The notes under the pieces are model-generated. The model searched no databases, had not been told where the DNA came from, and worked only from the letters and a program-made list of their open reading frames with translations. Of a stretch of 28,597 nt of DNA, positions 1 to 7,106 are shown in pieces. Each line of letters opens with the position of its first letter. The first letter of the stretch is position 1. The DNA comes from a virus: IMG/VR virus record IMGVR_UViG_3300042888_003148, positions 1 to 28,597 of that record; one strand, written 5' to 3'. The translations under genes were made by a program, and so were the position numbers.

Positions 1-112
1 ACATTGGAACTTCTGTATGTAACCAGTGCGCTTGGTGCGCTTTAAGCCAGTAATCGTGTGCTTGTGGGTATTCAAATGGTTTGTAAACTATGCGTTCGTC
101 TTTTAGACTCAT
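1..112 (-). CDS. nrdB: Ribonucleotide reductase beta subunit, N-terminal fragment
   Basis: The gene starts at an ATG at 112-110 and runs off the left edge, so only 37 residues are visible. They include PFEYPQAHDYW and a segment reading QAHWLHTEVPM, which matches the conserved N-terminal helix of class I ribonucleotide reductase small subunits (a W-x-x-E-V-P-M type signature). The full protein would carry the di-metal/tyrosyl radical centre and, with NrdA, convert ribonucleotides to deoxyribonucleotides for phage DNA synthesis. It follows the helicase gene on the same strand after a 54-base gap, which fits a nucleotide-metabolism block downstream of the replication genes. The family call rests on a short stretch, but the motif is distinctive. 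Metal-site and radical residues lie outside the window. Confidence 0.75.
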   Translation of the reverse strand, partial: MSLKDERIVYKPFEYPQAHDYWLKAHQAHWLHTEVPM

Positions 113-166
113 ATTCGCTTTTTTTAATATTCGTTATAGATTATGACTGTAGAAATAAATAGGCTT

Positions 167-1519
167 TTAGAATGGAACTTGACTCTCCAACTCAAAGAAC
201 TTGTTAGCTATTTCTTTATAACTTCCTTTAGGTTTGTCGCCAGATTCGTCTAGTAACATGTTTCCTAAAATCTCAATATGACCATTATTTGTATCTACTT
301 TTGCATCCCAGGTCATACCATCCATTCCATATCTGTTCTTCATAACGTGAATTCTTCCCGTTCCTAAAACCTTATCTTCTTTCATTCTAGAAAGAGATAA
401 ACAAATATCTGCTACCATCATCTTGTCGTAAGAACCTGCTGCTTTATCTCCTTCGATAACAGAATCCTTAGCACCCATTCTATTAACTTGAGATGGTGTT
501 AGAATAGGAATTTGAAGTTCCTTAGCTAGTCCTTTTGCTCCAATAAACACATCATCTATTTCATCTTTTCTCTCTGTGAAACGAGATTTAGAAGGTGCTT
601 TTAAATAATCGACATAATCAATAATAACCATATCTGGTTTGTGATCCATATCGATACATTTCTGGATGTGAGATTTAATTGTATTGATTGAAGCTCCTTT
701 TGGTGGATACTCTTTTACAATTAATTTTCCTTTTAATTTACCTACAATCTTCTCAACCTCTCCTCTATGTTTATTTACTTCTTCAATTCCATGTCCTGTG
801 AAGTAACAGTCAAAACGTTTTCCTACATAATCTTCTCCTAGTTCTAGAGTATAGAAGTTTACATTGAATCCCATTAGTACTGCATGTGCTGCTGCTGCCA
901 CCATCGTCCAAGACTTTCCTCCTCCAGGATTACCAAACATAATAATTAAATCGCCAGGGCCCCAACCACCTCCAATGGTTTCATTCATAATCGGCCAAGG
1001 TGTTGGAATAGTTGGTCTGTAGTTTTCTCTATAACGACTCTCTACATCCTTATTATATTCATGACCCATATTCTTATCCATACCAGCTCTCATAGCTCTT
1101 TCAATCAATCCTCTAATTCCATCAAAGTCTCCTTGATTTAATAGGTCTGCTGAGTTTAGTAATGCTGCTTTAAGTTCTTGGTTTTTGGCAAAGGTAGTAA
1201 ATTCTTCTACAACGTATGCTAGATCCTCTTGAGTGGCTTCGTAACAGTTTCTTAATTCTGCTTTAACTGCTACTTGTAAGATATCATTCTCTACTTTCTG
1301 TAATTCAATTTTCAATGCTTCCAATGAAATTGTAGTATGATACTTATCATAATACTTGATAGTAGTTTCTAGGATCCACTTATGTGCATCTGAATCAAAA
1401 TAATCTGGTTGTAGTAAATCTCTTGTGTTAAGCAAGAATTTTTTGTCTGTTAGTAATGCTCCCAATACTTTTAATTGGAATCCTTTTCCGTAGGAAGATA
1501 ATTTTGCTAATGATGTCAT
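167..1519 (-). CDS. 41: Replicative DNA helicase, DnaB/T4 gp41-like
   Basis: The 450-residue protein has an N-terminal helical domain (about 1-150) and a RecA-like ATPase domain typical of hexameric DnaB-family helicases. Walker A is GNPGGGKS at about 196-203. Walker B is MVIID at about 297-301, followed by YVDYL. A TPSQVNR segment near 341-347 and a late HVMKNRYG segment near 391-398 match the sensor and arginine-finger region of the family. It should unwind DNA 5'-3' at the fork. It sits downstream of UvsX and the exonuclease in a compact replication cluster, as expected for a T4-type replisome. The ATG start is preceded by GTTAC and an A/T-rich leader, without a Shine-Dalgarno box. No gp59-type loader or primase was seen in the window. 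Confidence 0.93.
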   Translation of the reverse strand: MTSLAKLSSYGKGFQLKVLGALLTDKKFLLNTRDLLQPDYFDSDAHKWILETTIKYYDKYHTTISLEALKIELQKVENDILQVAVKAELRNCYEATQEDLAYVVEEFTTFAKNQELKAALLNSADLLNQGDFDGIRGLIERAMRAGMDKNMGHEYNKDVESRYRENYRPTIPTPWPIMNETIGGGWGPGDLIIMFGNPGGGKSWTMVAAAAHAVLMGFNVNFYTLELGEDYVGKRFDCYFTGHGIEEVNKHRGEVEKIVGKLKGKLIVKEYPPKGASINTIKSHIQKCIDMDHKPDMVIIDYVDYLKAPSKSRFTERKDEIDDVFIGAKGLAKELQIPILTPSQVNRMGAKDSVIEGDKAAGSYDKMMVADICLSLSRMKEDKVLGTGRIHVMKNRYGMDGMTWDAKVDTNNGHIEILGNMLLDESGDKPKGSYKEIANKFFELESQVPF

Positions 1520-1539
1520 GTAACTTATTTTATTATAAC

Positions 1540-2562
1540 TTATTTTTGATATGTTGAAAGCGGTCTAAAAATCTCTAACCATCCTTCAACGTTTTTGTTT
1601 AGAGCTTCGATTTGATCTGCCTCTAACATTTTTAAAAAAGTAACAACCTGTAAAGCAGGTATTGGCTCTTTTATCTTATCTAATATATGAACTATTTCGT
1701 AATCTCCCAACCTTGGCTCTAAAAGATTCATCAATTCATAGTTAGTTTTTACTTTATTCCAATCATACAGTATTTGTGCGAATATTTTCTTAGTCTGTAA
1801 TTTTTCATTACAAATTTTCTGAATATCACTTAATTCAAATAAAGGATCTTTTACTAGTCCTGGGAATTCTTTTATGAGTGTCTTAGGTCCTAATCCTTTT
1901 ATACCTGTAAGGTTATCTGAGTTATCACCTAATAGTGCTTTCATTATTAAATAATTCTCAGGGATCATTCCTATTTCTTCCTGTACCTCTTTTTTTCCGT
2001 AGGTTTTTTTCTTGATAGGGGAATAAACTTCTATATTTTCATCCACTATCTGTAAAAAATCTTTATCAGAAGAAACAATTGTTACCTTTTTATTATTAGC
2101 TGCAAATTTCTGAGCTAGATAAGATATAGTATCATCTGCTTCTATCTTATCAATAGAGATTAGAGTTAGAGGTAAGCACTGTAAGTATTCAACCAATCGT
2201 CCCATTTGCATTGTCATGCTTTGGAACTCGTCATCTTTATCATCGAATATTTCCCAATTGGTAATCCTCTTAATATTTCTATTTGCTTTGTATTCAGGAT
2301 CAATATTCTTTCTACTTGAAGAGGAAGCTTGTCCGTCAAATACGCAAATGATTCTAGTAGGGTCAATTGTTCTATTTAGAAAACCTAATGACCTTAAAAA
2401 ACCAACAAGACCACCGGTGTGATGGCCTTGTGGATTCATAGACTGTAGCATTGCAAAAGACCTTATAAAGGTATTCATACTATCTACAATCAAAACATGG
2501 TCGTTTAGTTTTCTGTCTGGTTTTTGTTCGATTTTATTTAGTATATCTAAATAACTACTCAT
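1540..2562 (-). CDS. rnh: 5'-3' exonuclease / RNase H (FEN family)
   Basis: The 340-residue protein has the PIN-like/FEN nuclease layout. The visible acidic metal ligands are D27 in LIVDSMN, D76 in CVFDGQ, E141/D143/D144 in IEADD, D166 and D168 in SSDKDF, and D213/D216 in GDNSDN. A helix-hairpin-helix element follows (GIKGLGPKT, about 220-228). In T4 the equivalent enzyme (Rnh) removes RNA primers and flap DNA during lagging-strand synthesis. The start codon overlaps the end of the uvsX-like gene by 8 bases, which suggests translational coupling. It lies between the recombinase and helicase genes. The family assignment is firm. Whether it acts only on RNA primers or more broadly cannot be read from the sequence. 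Confidence 0.9.
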   Translation of the reverse strand: MSSYLDILNKIEQKPDRKLNDHVLIVDSMNTFIRSFAMLQSMNPQGHHTGGLVGFLRSLGFLNRTIDPTRIICVFDGQASSSSRKNIDPEYKANRNIKRITNWEIFDDKDDEFQSMTMQMGRLVEYLQCLPLTLISIDKIEADDTISYLAQKFAANNKKVTIVSSDKDFLQIVDENIEVYSPIKKKTYGKKEVQEEIGMIPENYLIMKALLGDNSDNLTGIKGLGPKTLIKEFPGLVKDPLFELSDIQKICNEKLQTKKIFAQILYDWNKVKTNYELMNLLEPRLGDYEIVHILDKIKEPIPALQVVTFLKMLEADQIEALNKNVEGWLEIFRPLSTYQK

Positions 2563-3634
2563 CGAGCATTTCCATATCAGTTCTTAAGTCTTCTCCTACT
2601 TCGGCTTCGATTGTTACTGTAAAGTCTGTTGACCCTAACGTATTTGCCCAAGATCCTTTATGAGTGTCTTTATATGTATCAATTGCTTTCTTATCGTCTG
2701 CAATAAATCCATGACTGGTCATAATGATTGCTCCTCTAGATTGAATACCATCGATGTGGTTCTTTTCTATCTGAACTTTGGTTCTTTTAGCAAATTCAAA
2801 CTCTTTACCTTTTGTAACGGCTTTGATCTTACTTGTTCCTGAATTTGTAATATTTCCGAAGGTAATAATAACTGTTGCATCATACCACATTGTTTTTCCT
2901 CCTTTATTCTCCAATCGAGGTTGACCCATTGGATGTTCAGGTTTTGCAGTCCAAACTTTATTGATTGCTACTAGAGTGTTTGTATACTTGCTTGCTTCTT
3001 TTCTTGATAACATAATCTTTTGATTTACGTTATTTCCAAATTGAGTAGACATTGCTCCAGCATTCCATTCGTTATTATTCTTATTTGATCTTACTGATAA
3101 ATCACTTGGTACTGATCCAACTGAATCCCAGAAGAAACATAAATCGTAAGGAAGATTTCCTTTCTTTTGTTCATCGATTAAGTCCAAGATATAAACTGCT
3201 ACATCTTCTATGGTATTTAGAGTTCCTCTATCTGCATATAAGAAAAATCCTTTGTAGTCAGTTATTTCTCCTGTTTCCTCATCAACTACCTCTTCAACTT
3301 GAAGACCCATCATTTGAGCATGAGGCCAAGACCATTTCATCTCGGTAATAATGAATACCGGAAGTACTTGTCTCTTTTGTGCTTCAACTGCTGCTTCTAA
3401 TAGTAGAGTAGTTTTTCCTGTATCAGAATGTCCTCTTAAGAGGGTAATATGCCCCATAGGTATTCCTTTAAGGGATGTTACTTCTGAAAAAGCATCTGAG
3501 ACTTTAATCCAGTCTTGTTCTTTAAATTTTACAGAAGAATTACTAAACCCTTTGTTTTTCTTAAAGTTATCGAGACTGAAACCGCCTTTGATTATCTCGC
3601 TAGCGGTTTTAGGGGCTGTTTTTCTAACTGCCAT
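2555..3634 (-). CDS. uvsX: UvsX/RecA-like recombinase
   Basis: The 359-residue protein is close in length to T4 UvsX (about 390). Walker A is GHSDTGKTT at about 68-76 and Walker B is DLCFFWD at about 164-170, followed by SVGSVPS. The RecA core continues through NKVW and KGGKTMWYDATV segments. The C-terminus is acidic (EMLDE). The protein should coat single-stranded DNA and perform strand invasion for recombination-dependent replication and repair, working with the gp32-like SSB encoded just upstream. The gap to that gene is only 3 bases, and the end overlaps the exonuclease gene by 8 bases, so the three are probably one mRNA. A UvsY mediator was not recognised here; the unknown 151-residue protein upstream is one place to look. 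Confidence 0.92.
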   Translation of the reverse strand: MAVRKTAPKTASEIIKGGFSLDNFKKNKGFSNSSVKFKEQDWIKVSDAFSEVTSLKGIPMGHITLLRGHSDTGKTTLLLEAAVEAQKRQVLPVFIITEMKWSWPHAQMMGLQVEEVVDEETGEITDYKGFFLYADRGTLNTIEDVAVYILDLIDEQKKGNLPYDLCFFWDSVGSVPSDLSVRSNKNNNEWNAGAMSTQFGNNVNQKIMLSRKEASKYTNTLVAINKVWTAKPEHPMGQPRLENKGGKTMWYDATVIITFGNITNSGTSKIKAVTKGKEFEFAKRTKVQIEKNHIDGIQSRGAIIMTSHGFIADDKKAIDTYKDTHKGSWANTLGSTDFTVTIEAEVGEDLRTDMEMLDE

Positions 3635-3637
3635 TTC

Positions 3638-4489
3638 TTAGTTGAATAAATCGTCGAATTTATTTACTGTACTTTTGTTACCCTCAACTGCAGTCTCTAA
3701 AGTAAAGTCTGTCTTATTGCTTCCTAAAGCTCTATCTAAGTCAGTTGGTTCAGCTACTGCTGATGGAGTAGATACTGGTGCAATTGATTCTGCTGCTACT
3801 GGAGCTGCTGATGCTACTTCTTCTCCTGGATTTAAGTACTCTTGTAATTTTTTCTTGATGTATTCATAGTCGTACTGAGTTTGTACTTCTAAAGCGTTTG
3901 GTTGGTCTTTTAGCCAAGAGTTCACTTTACTATCGTCATCTGATAATGTAGTTTGTTTTGGTTTGATACGAACCGTAGTAGTTGGGAACTGACCTGGTCC
4001 TGCAGCTGGTGTGTTTTCAACAACCATATCCCATCCACTCATTACGTCTGTAAAATCTCCAATGTCTTCATCCTCTGCTAAAGCCAATAATGCTTTGTAG
4101 ATGTTAACTCCGAATGACCAAAGACGAACTCCTTTTTCTTCTTCTCCTCTTACAACAACAGGAGCAAAGAATCTAGATTTAGGTGATAGTTTTCCTGAAA
4201 GAGACCAATTGTCTTTGTCAGATGTTTTTCTTAATTCTTTTACGAATTCTTCGATTGGATCTTGTTTTCCGTAGTTTGAAAGAGACATCATAGGAAATTT
4301 CCCGATGTTGTAGTGTAGTTTCAACTCTGTGAAAGGATCTGCAGCATTGAATGCCGAAGGTACGATTCTAATAGTTGATTTTCCGTTTGCCGGTCTCCAG
4401 TAAATCTTATCGAAGTCTACTTTCTCACGGTCTTGATTTCCACCACTGTTTAGAGCGGCTAACTTTGATTTAATTGCGTTTAAATCCAT
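3638..4489 (-). CDS. 32: Single-stranded DNA-binding protein, gp32-like
   Basis: The 283-residue protein opens with a short basic/polar N-terminal arm (DLNAIKSKLAALNSG) and then a DKIYWRPANGKSTIRIVPS segment typical of phage gp32-type SSBs. A core follows, then a low-complexity Ala/Pro/Ser linker (about 225-250) and a short acidic/aromatic tip, NKFDDLFN. Such tips recruit partner replication proteins in both T4 gp32 and bacterial SSB. The protein contains no cysteine, so the zinc-binding subdomain of T4 gp32 is absent. It lies directly before the recombinase gene, as expected for a recombination-dependent replication module. The leader contains GTTAC just before the ATG. Family confidence comes from the N-terminus, the architecture and the context. 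Confidence 0.85.
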   Translation of the reverse strand: MDLNAIKSKLAALNSGGNQDREKVDFDKIYWRPANGKSTIRIVPSAFNAADPFTELKLHYNIGKFPMMSLSNYGKQDPIEEFVKELRKTSDKDNWSLSGKLSPKSRFFAPVVVRGEEEKGVRLWSFGVNIYKALLALAEDEDIGDFTDVMSGWDMVVENTPAAGPGQFPTTTVRIKPKQTTLSDDDSKVNSWLKDQPNALEVQTQYDYEYIKKKLQEYLNPGEEVASAAPVAAESIAPVSTPSAVAEPTDLDRALGSNKTDFTLETAVEGNKSTVNKFDDLFN

Positions 4490-4555
4490 AATGTAACTGA
4501 TTTTTAATTAAAACTTTTATTTATATAAGATAAGAAGAATATTTTAATATTCCAA

Positions 4556-5011
4556 CTATAATTCTAATATTCTAAATAATTTTGTGTTGACTCTTTTTAA
4601 TTCTGCTCCTTTTGTTAAAAGTATACAGTTTTGATAGTCATTCCATTCAACTCTGAAGTTTGTATCTAATACTCCTCCGTTTAGAGATTCAATTAGTCGA
4701 TTTAATGAATTGATTGTGTATAGGGTATTTGATTCTTTTTTTCTATGAACTAAAATAGTATTTTCTAGAAAATTAGAAACGTTTCCGAATTCTACGTTAT
4801 ATGTACAGATATATTCATCTTGGCTCTTTGAATAAAGAACGAAAATTTTATTATAAATGATCTTGTATTTGCCCTGTATCGTACTTAATATTTCCTCAAG
4901 ATTTTCTTCTGAGGAGAATGTACAGAAAAGTTTGTTGCTCATGTCAGCGTAATTGTAATTTGATTCGATATCGTAATCGAACATTGTTGGCGCTACATCT
5001 ATTTGTATCAT
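4556..5011 (-). CDS. Unknown protein in the replication cluster
   Basis: I do not recognise a named family. The 151-residue protein is acidic in its first half. It has a mixed alpha/beta pattern and a conserved-looking C-terminal section (TINSLNRLIESLNGG, then VEWNDYQNCILLTKG, then a basic NTKLFRILEL end). It lies between the polymerase-like gene and the SSB gene, and is co-directional with both. That position suggests a replication, recombination-mediator or translational-regulator role, but no motif proves any of these. The ATG at 5011 is only 1 base downstream of a TATTTATA motif, so a later start (Met10 or Met24) is possible if that motif is a promoter. Confidence 0.7.
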   Translation of the reverse strand: MIQIDVAPTMFDYDIESNYNYADMSNKLFCTFSSEENLEEILSTIQGKYKIIYNKIFVLYSKSQDEYICTYNVEFGNVSNFLENTILVHRKKESNTLYTINSLNRLIESLNGGVLDTNFRVEWNDYQNCILLTKGAELKRVNTKLFRILEL

Positions 5012-5012
5012 T

Positions 5013-5020
5013 TATAAATA
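5013..5020 (-). promoter_or_regulatory. TATTTATA motif, possible promoter
   Basis: The minus strand reads CATATTTATAAATG, the same core seen before several structural genes. Here it is only 1 base from the annotated ATG, unlike the 15-30 base spacing elsewhere. It is therefore either a chance A/T-rich match, a leaderless start, or a sign that the gene starts further in. Confidence 0.2.
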
Positions 5021-5030
5021 TGTTTTTATT

Positions 5031-6356
5031 TTACAAAACTAAGTTACTACTGTATTTGAATTTTATAGGGTACTTTCCTCCCTGATTCATTATTTTTTCT
5101 AGAGATTCTAACGTCTCTTTTCCATCCTCTTTGTCAAAATCAAATACAAAGGCATCGTAAGTATAAAGTGCTAAGCTGCTTTTCTTATCTTGAAGAAACA
5201 TAAGCACATCTTTTAATATAAGAATATTTCTTGAGGTTTCCAAGCTTTGCATCATATAATTCATAAGCTTCTGCGGATGCATTTCTGGAAGATCTTGTGT
5301 AAATCTTTTTCCTGATATTGGATCCTCTACGTATCCTTGTTCTTTAAATTGCTTCCAAAGACCGTTTATATAATTCTGTATCTTATCAAAGATTTCTAGG
5401 AAAGCATACTCAGGTGGAATCTTTCCGTAAATGGCATGGAAGTTAATTTGTTTTGCTTTTGCATACTCATCTTCAGCTATTTCATCCTTTCCAAAGTAAA
5501 GTCTTGCCAATTGAACGTGAGCTGACTCATCTGTTAATTCATATCCGATTTGCTCGCATAATAATCTTAAATGATATCCATCAAAGTCCATTTCAACAAA
5601 AACATCGTTCTGAGGAATAATTGCTTTTCTAAACTCAGGTGCTTTTGGAATTGCTGCAAAATTTACTGAATTAAAAGCATTTGTTGGACGAGAAGTTGTA
5701 TTATATAAATTATACGAAGTATATATGATATTGTTATCAATACTATAAACAGGATTGTTTGGTTTAAATAATTCTAAAAAAGATTGATAGGTTATTCTCA
5801 ATCCAGCTCTTTCAATCATAAAGAAAACAGACGTTGCAGTCTTATTGTAAAAATCAAAGCCATTGGGTATTGCAATATGCAATATCTTCCCTAAAGACTT
5901 ATAATTCTCTTCACATTTTTCAAATAACTTTGATATAGGAATTATAGCATTTATTTCTTTAAAATCATAAAAACGATTGTAATACCAATTGCAAGTTGAG
6001 TTAGATCTTGGAAGTTCAAGTCTATTATAAGAAGTCATTGAATGAAGCAAGGAAAGATCTATGACAGAAGGTAATATGAAGTGGTACATCAATTCTTTCT
6101 TATCAAATGTATAAAGTGTTGTGTATTCTTTTAATATGTCAGAGACACAGTCTTTTGTTAGATTTAATCCTTCATCATGACTTATTGGAATAATATACCC
6201 TTCAGGGTGATCTAAAGGTCTTAAGTAGACTGCTACGGTAGTTGTAAGAAGTGGATGATAGTTATCATTTGAAGAAATGACTTCCACATACCCTCCTTTC
6301 CTGCCTAAATTTTTTAGAAGCTGTATTTGCTCCTCTGTCTCTATAATATAGAACAT
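5031..6356 (-). CDS. Short family A (PolA-like) DNA polymerase
   Basis: The 441-residue protein has the ordered palm/fingers motifs of family A polymerases. A TSRPTN...VNFAAIPK segment (about 221-238) resembles the TGRLSS...PNLQNIP motif. Motif A is EMDFDGYHLRLL with Asp257. Motif B is KQINFHAIYG at about 302-311, and motif C is TYDAF with Asp401, where YD replaces the usual HD of HDE. Both metal-binding Asp residues and the motif B Lys remain, so polymerase activity is plausible. The N-terminal 200 residues have the position and rough pattern of a 3'-5' exonuclease domain, but I see no DxE triad, so proofreading is probably lost. T4 itself uses a family B polymerase, so this is a substitution in an otherwise T4-like module. 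The ORF starts 60 bases upstream of the transcript-terminating hairpin of the tail operon's end gene, i.e. just beyond it in transcription. Confidence 0.75.
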   Translation of the reverse strand: MFYIIETEEQIQLLKNLGRKGGYVEVISSNDNYHPLLTTTVAVYLRPLDHPEGYIIPISHDEGLNLTKDCVSDILKEYTTLYTFDKKELMYHFILPSVIDLSLLHSMTSYNRLELPRSNSTCNWYYNRFYDFKEINAIIPISKLFEKCEENYKSLGKILHIAIPNGFDFYNKTATSVFFMIERAGLRITYQSFLELFKPNNPVYSIDNNIIYTSYNLYNTTSRPTNAFNSVNFAAIPKAPEFRKAIIPQNDVFVEMDFDGYHLRLLCEQIGYELTDESAHVQLARLYFGKDEIAEDEYAKAKQINFHAIYGKIPPEYAFLEIFDKIQNYINGLWKQFKEQGYVEDPISGKRFTQDLPEMHPQKLMNYMMQSLETSRNILILKDVLMFLQDKKSSLALYTYDAFVFDFDKEDGKETLESLEKIMNQGGKYPIKFKYSSNLVL

Positions 6357-6383
6357 ATCTTATAACCTTTTCTTTAATATAAG

Positions 6384-6409
6384 AAAAAAGGCCTGCAAAA
6401 GCAAGCCTT
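6384..6409 (-). terminator. Intrinsic terminator between tail and replication genes
   Basis: On the minus strand AAGGCTTGC pairs with GCAGGCCTT (9 pairs including one G-U) around a TTTT loop. The second arm runs directly into a TTTTTT tract. It lies immediately after the stop codon of the 221-residue gene and before the polymerase gene, so it closes the tail transcript. The other strand lacks a T tract. Confidence 0.85.
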
Positions 6410-6416
6410 ATATGTT

Positions 6417-7082
6417 TTATTTTCTTAAATCGAAATTTGCTTTTCGAAAATTTTCTAGTTGTATATCTGGATCTTGTATTAGGAAGGTTTGTGCTTGATC
6501 TAAGGCCGATTGAGATACTGCTAGATTTTCTACTGTTGTAGTAGTAGTTGTAGTATCTTCCACCAGGTAGGTATAATCGGTTACAAAGGTAGAGATTCCC
6601 GGTAATGTAGTCTCTAGAGCTTGAATTGTTTTTTTATTCTTAGATTCTGCTCCTTCATATAAATATTCTCCAAACATTACATCATTGGCTGGTCCTCCTA
6701 TAATCCAATCTATTTCTGCAAATGCACTATTTACAAGACTTTCTTTAGCCTGGGCATATGTGTCTGGATCTGTTTCTATTATTTTGTTGTTGTTTTTATC
6801 CTGTATAAAATTTCTTTTTGTTACTCCTTTATCTTTTTCAGATTGAGTTGGTTTTTTTAAAAAGAATCCTGCTAGAAGTCCTAAAAGACCTAGCGGAAAT
6901 TTTATATCCTTTTTAATTTTTTCTAATTCAACTCCTCCCTCTTCAGGTGTTTTTCCTGCAAAAAACTTTCCTTTATAAGTTTCTATATAAAAACCCTTAT
7001 ACAGTTTTCTAGACTTAACTTCTACAAACTCTGTACCGTCAGTTGATTTAGGTTTTTTATATCTCGATTTAGGTATGTACAT
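6417..7082 (-). CDS. Unknown phage protein, last gene of the tail block
   Basis: The 221-residue product is not recognised by name. It starts with a basic stretch (MYIPKSRYKKPKS). An N-terminal segment with YKGFYIETYKGKFFAGKTP follows; it looks like a conserved phage domain and is rich in aromatic/beta residues. Next are a hydrophobic stretch at about 62-75 (PLGLLGLLAGFFLK), a polar middle, a run of seven threonines near residue 178, and a basic C-terminus. It follows the baseplate hub gene by 24 bases and ends at a strong terminator, so it is probably made with the late tail proteins. It could be a baseplate or virion accessory protein. The hydrophobic segment is too short to call a membrane span confidently. 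Confidence 0.7.
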   Translation of the reverse strand: MYIPKSRYKKPKSTDGTEFVEVKSRKLYKGFYIETYKGKFFAGKTPEEGGVELEKIKKDIKFPLGLLGLLAGFFLKKPTQSEKDKGVTKRNFIQDKNNNKIIETDPDTYAQAKESLVNSAFAEIDWIIGGPANDVMFGEYLYEGAESKNKKTIQALETTLPGISTFVTDYTYLVEDTTTTTTTVENLAVSQSALDQAQTFLIQDPDIQLENFRKANFDLRK

Positions 7083-7106
7083 TCTACTATATTTAATTTT
7101 TAAACT

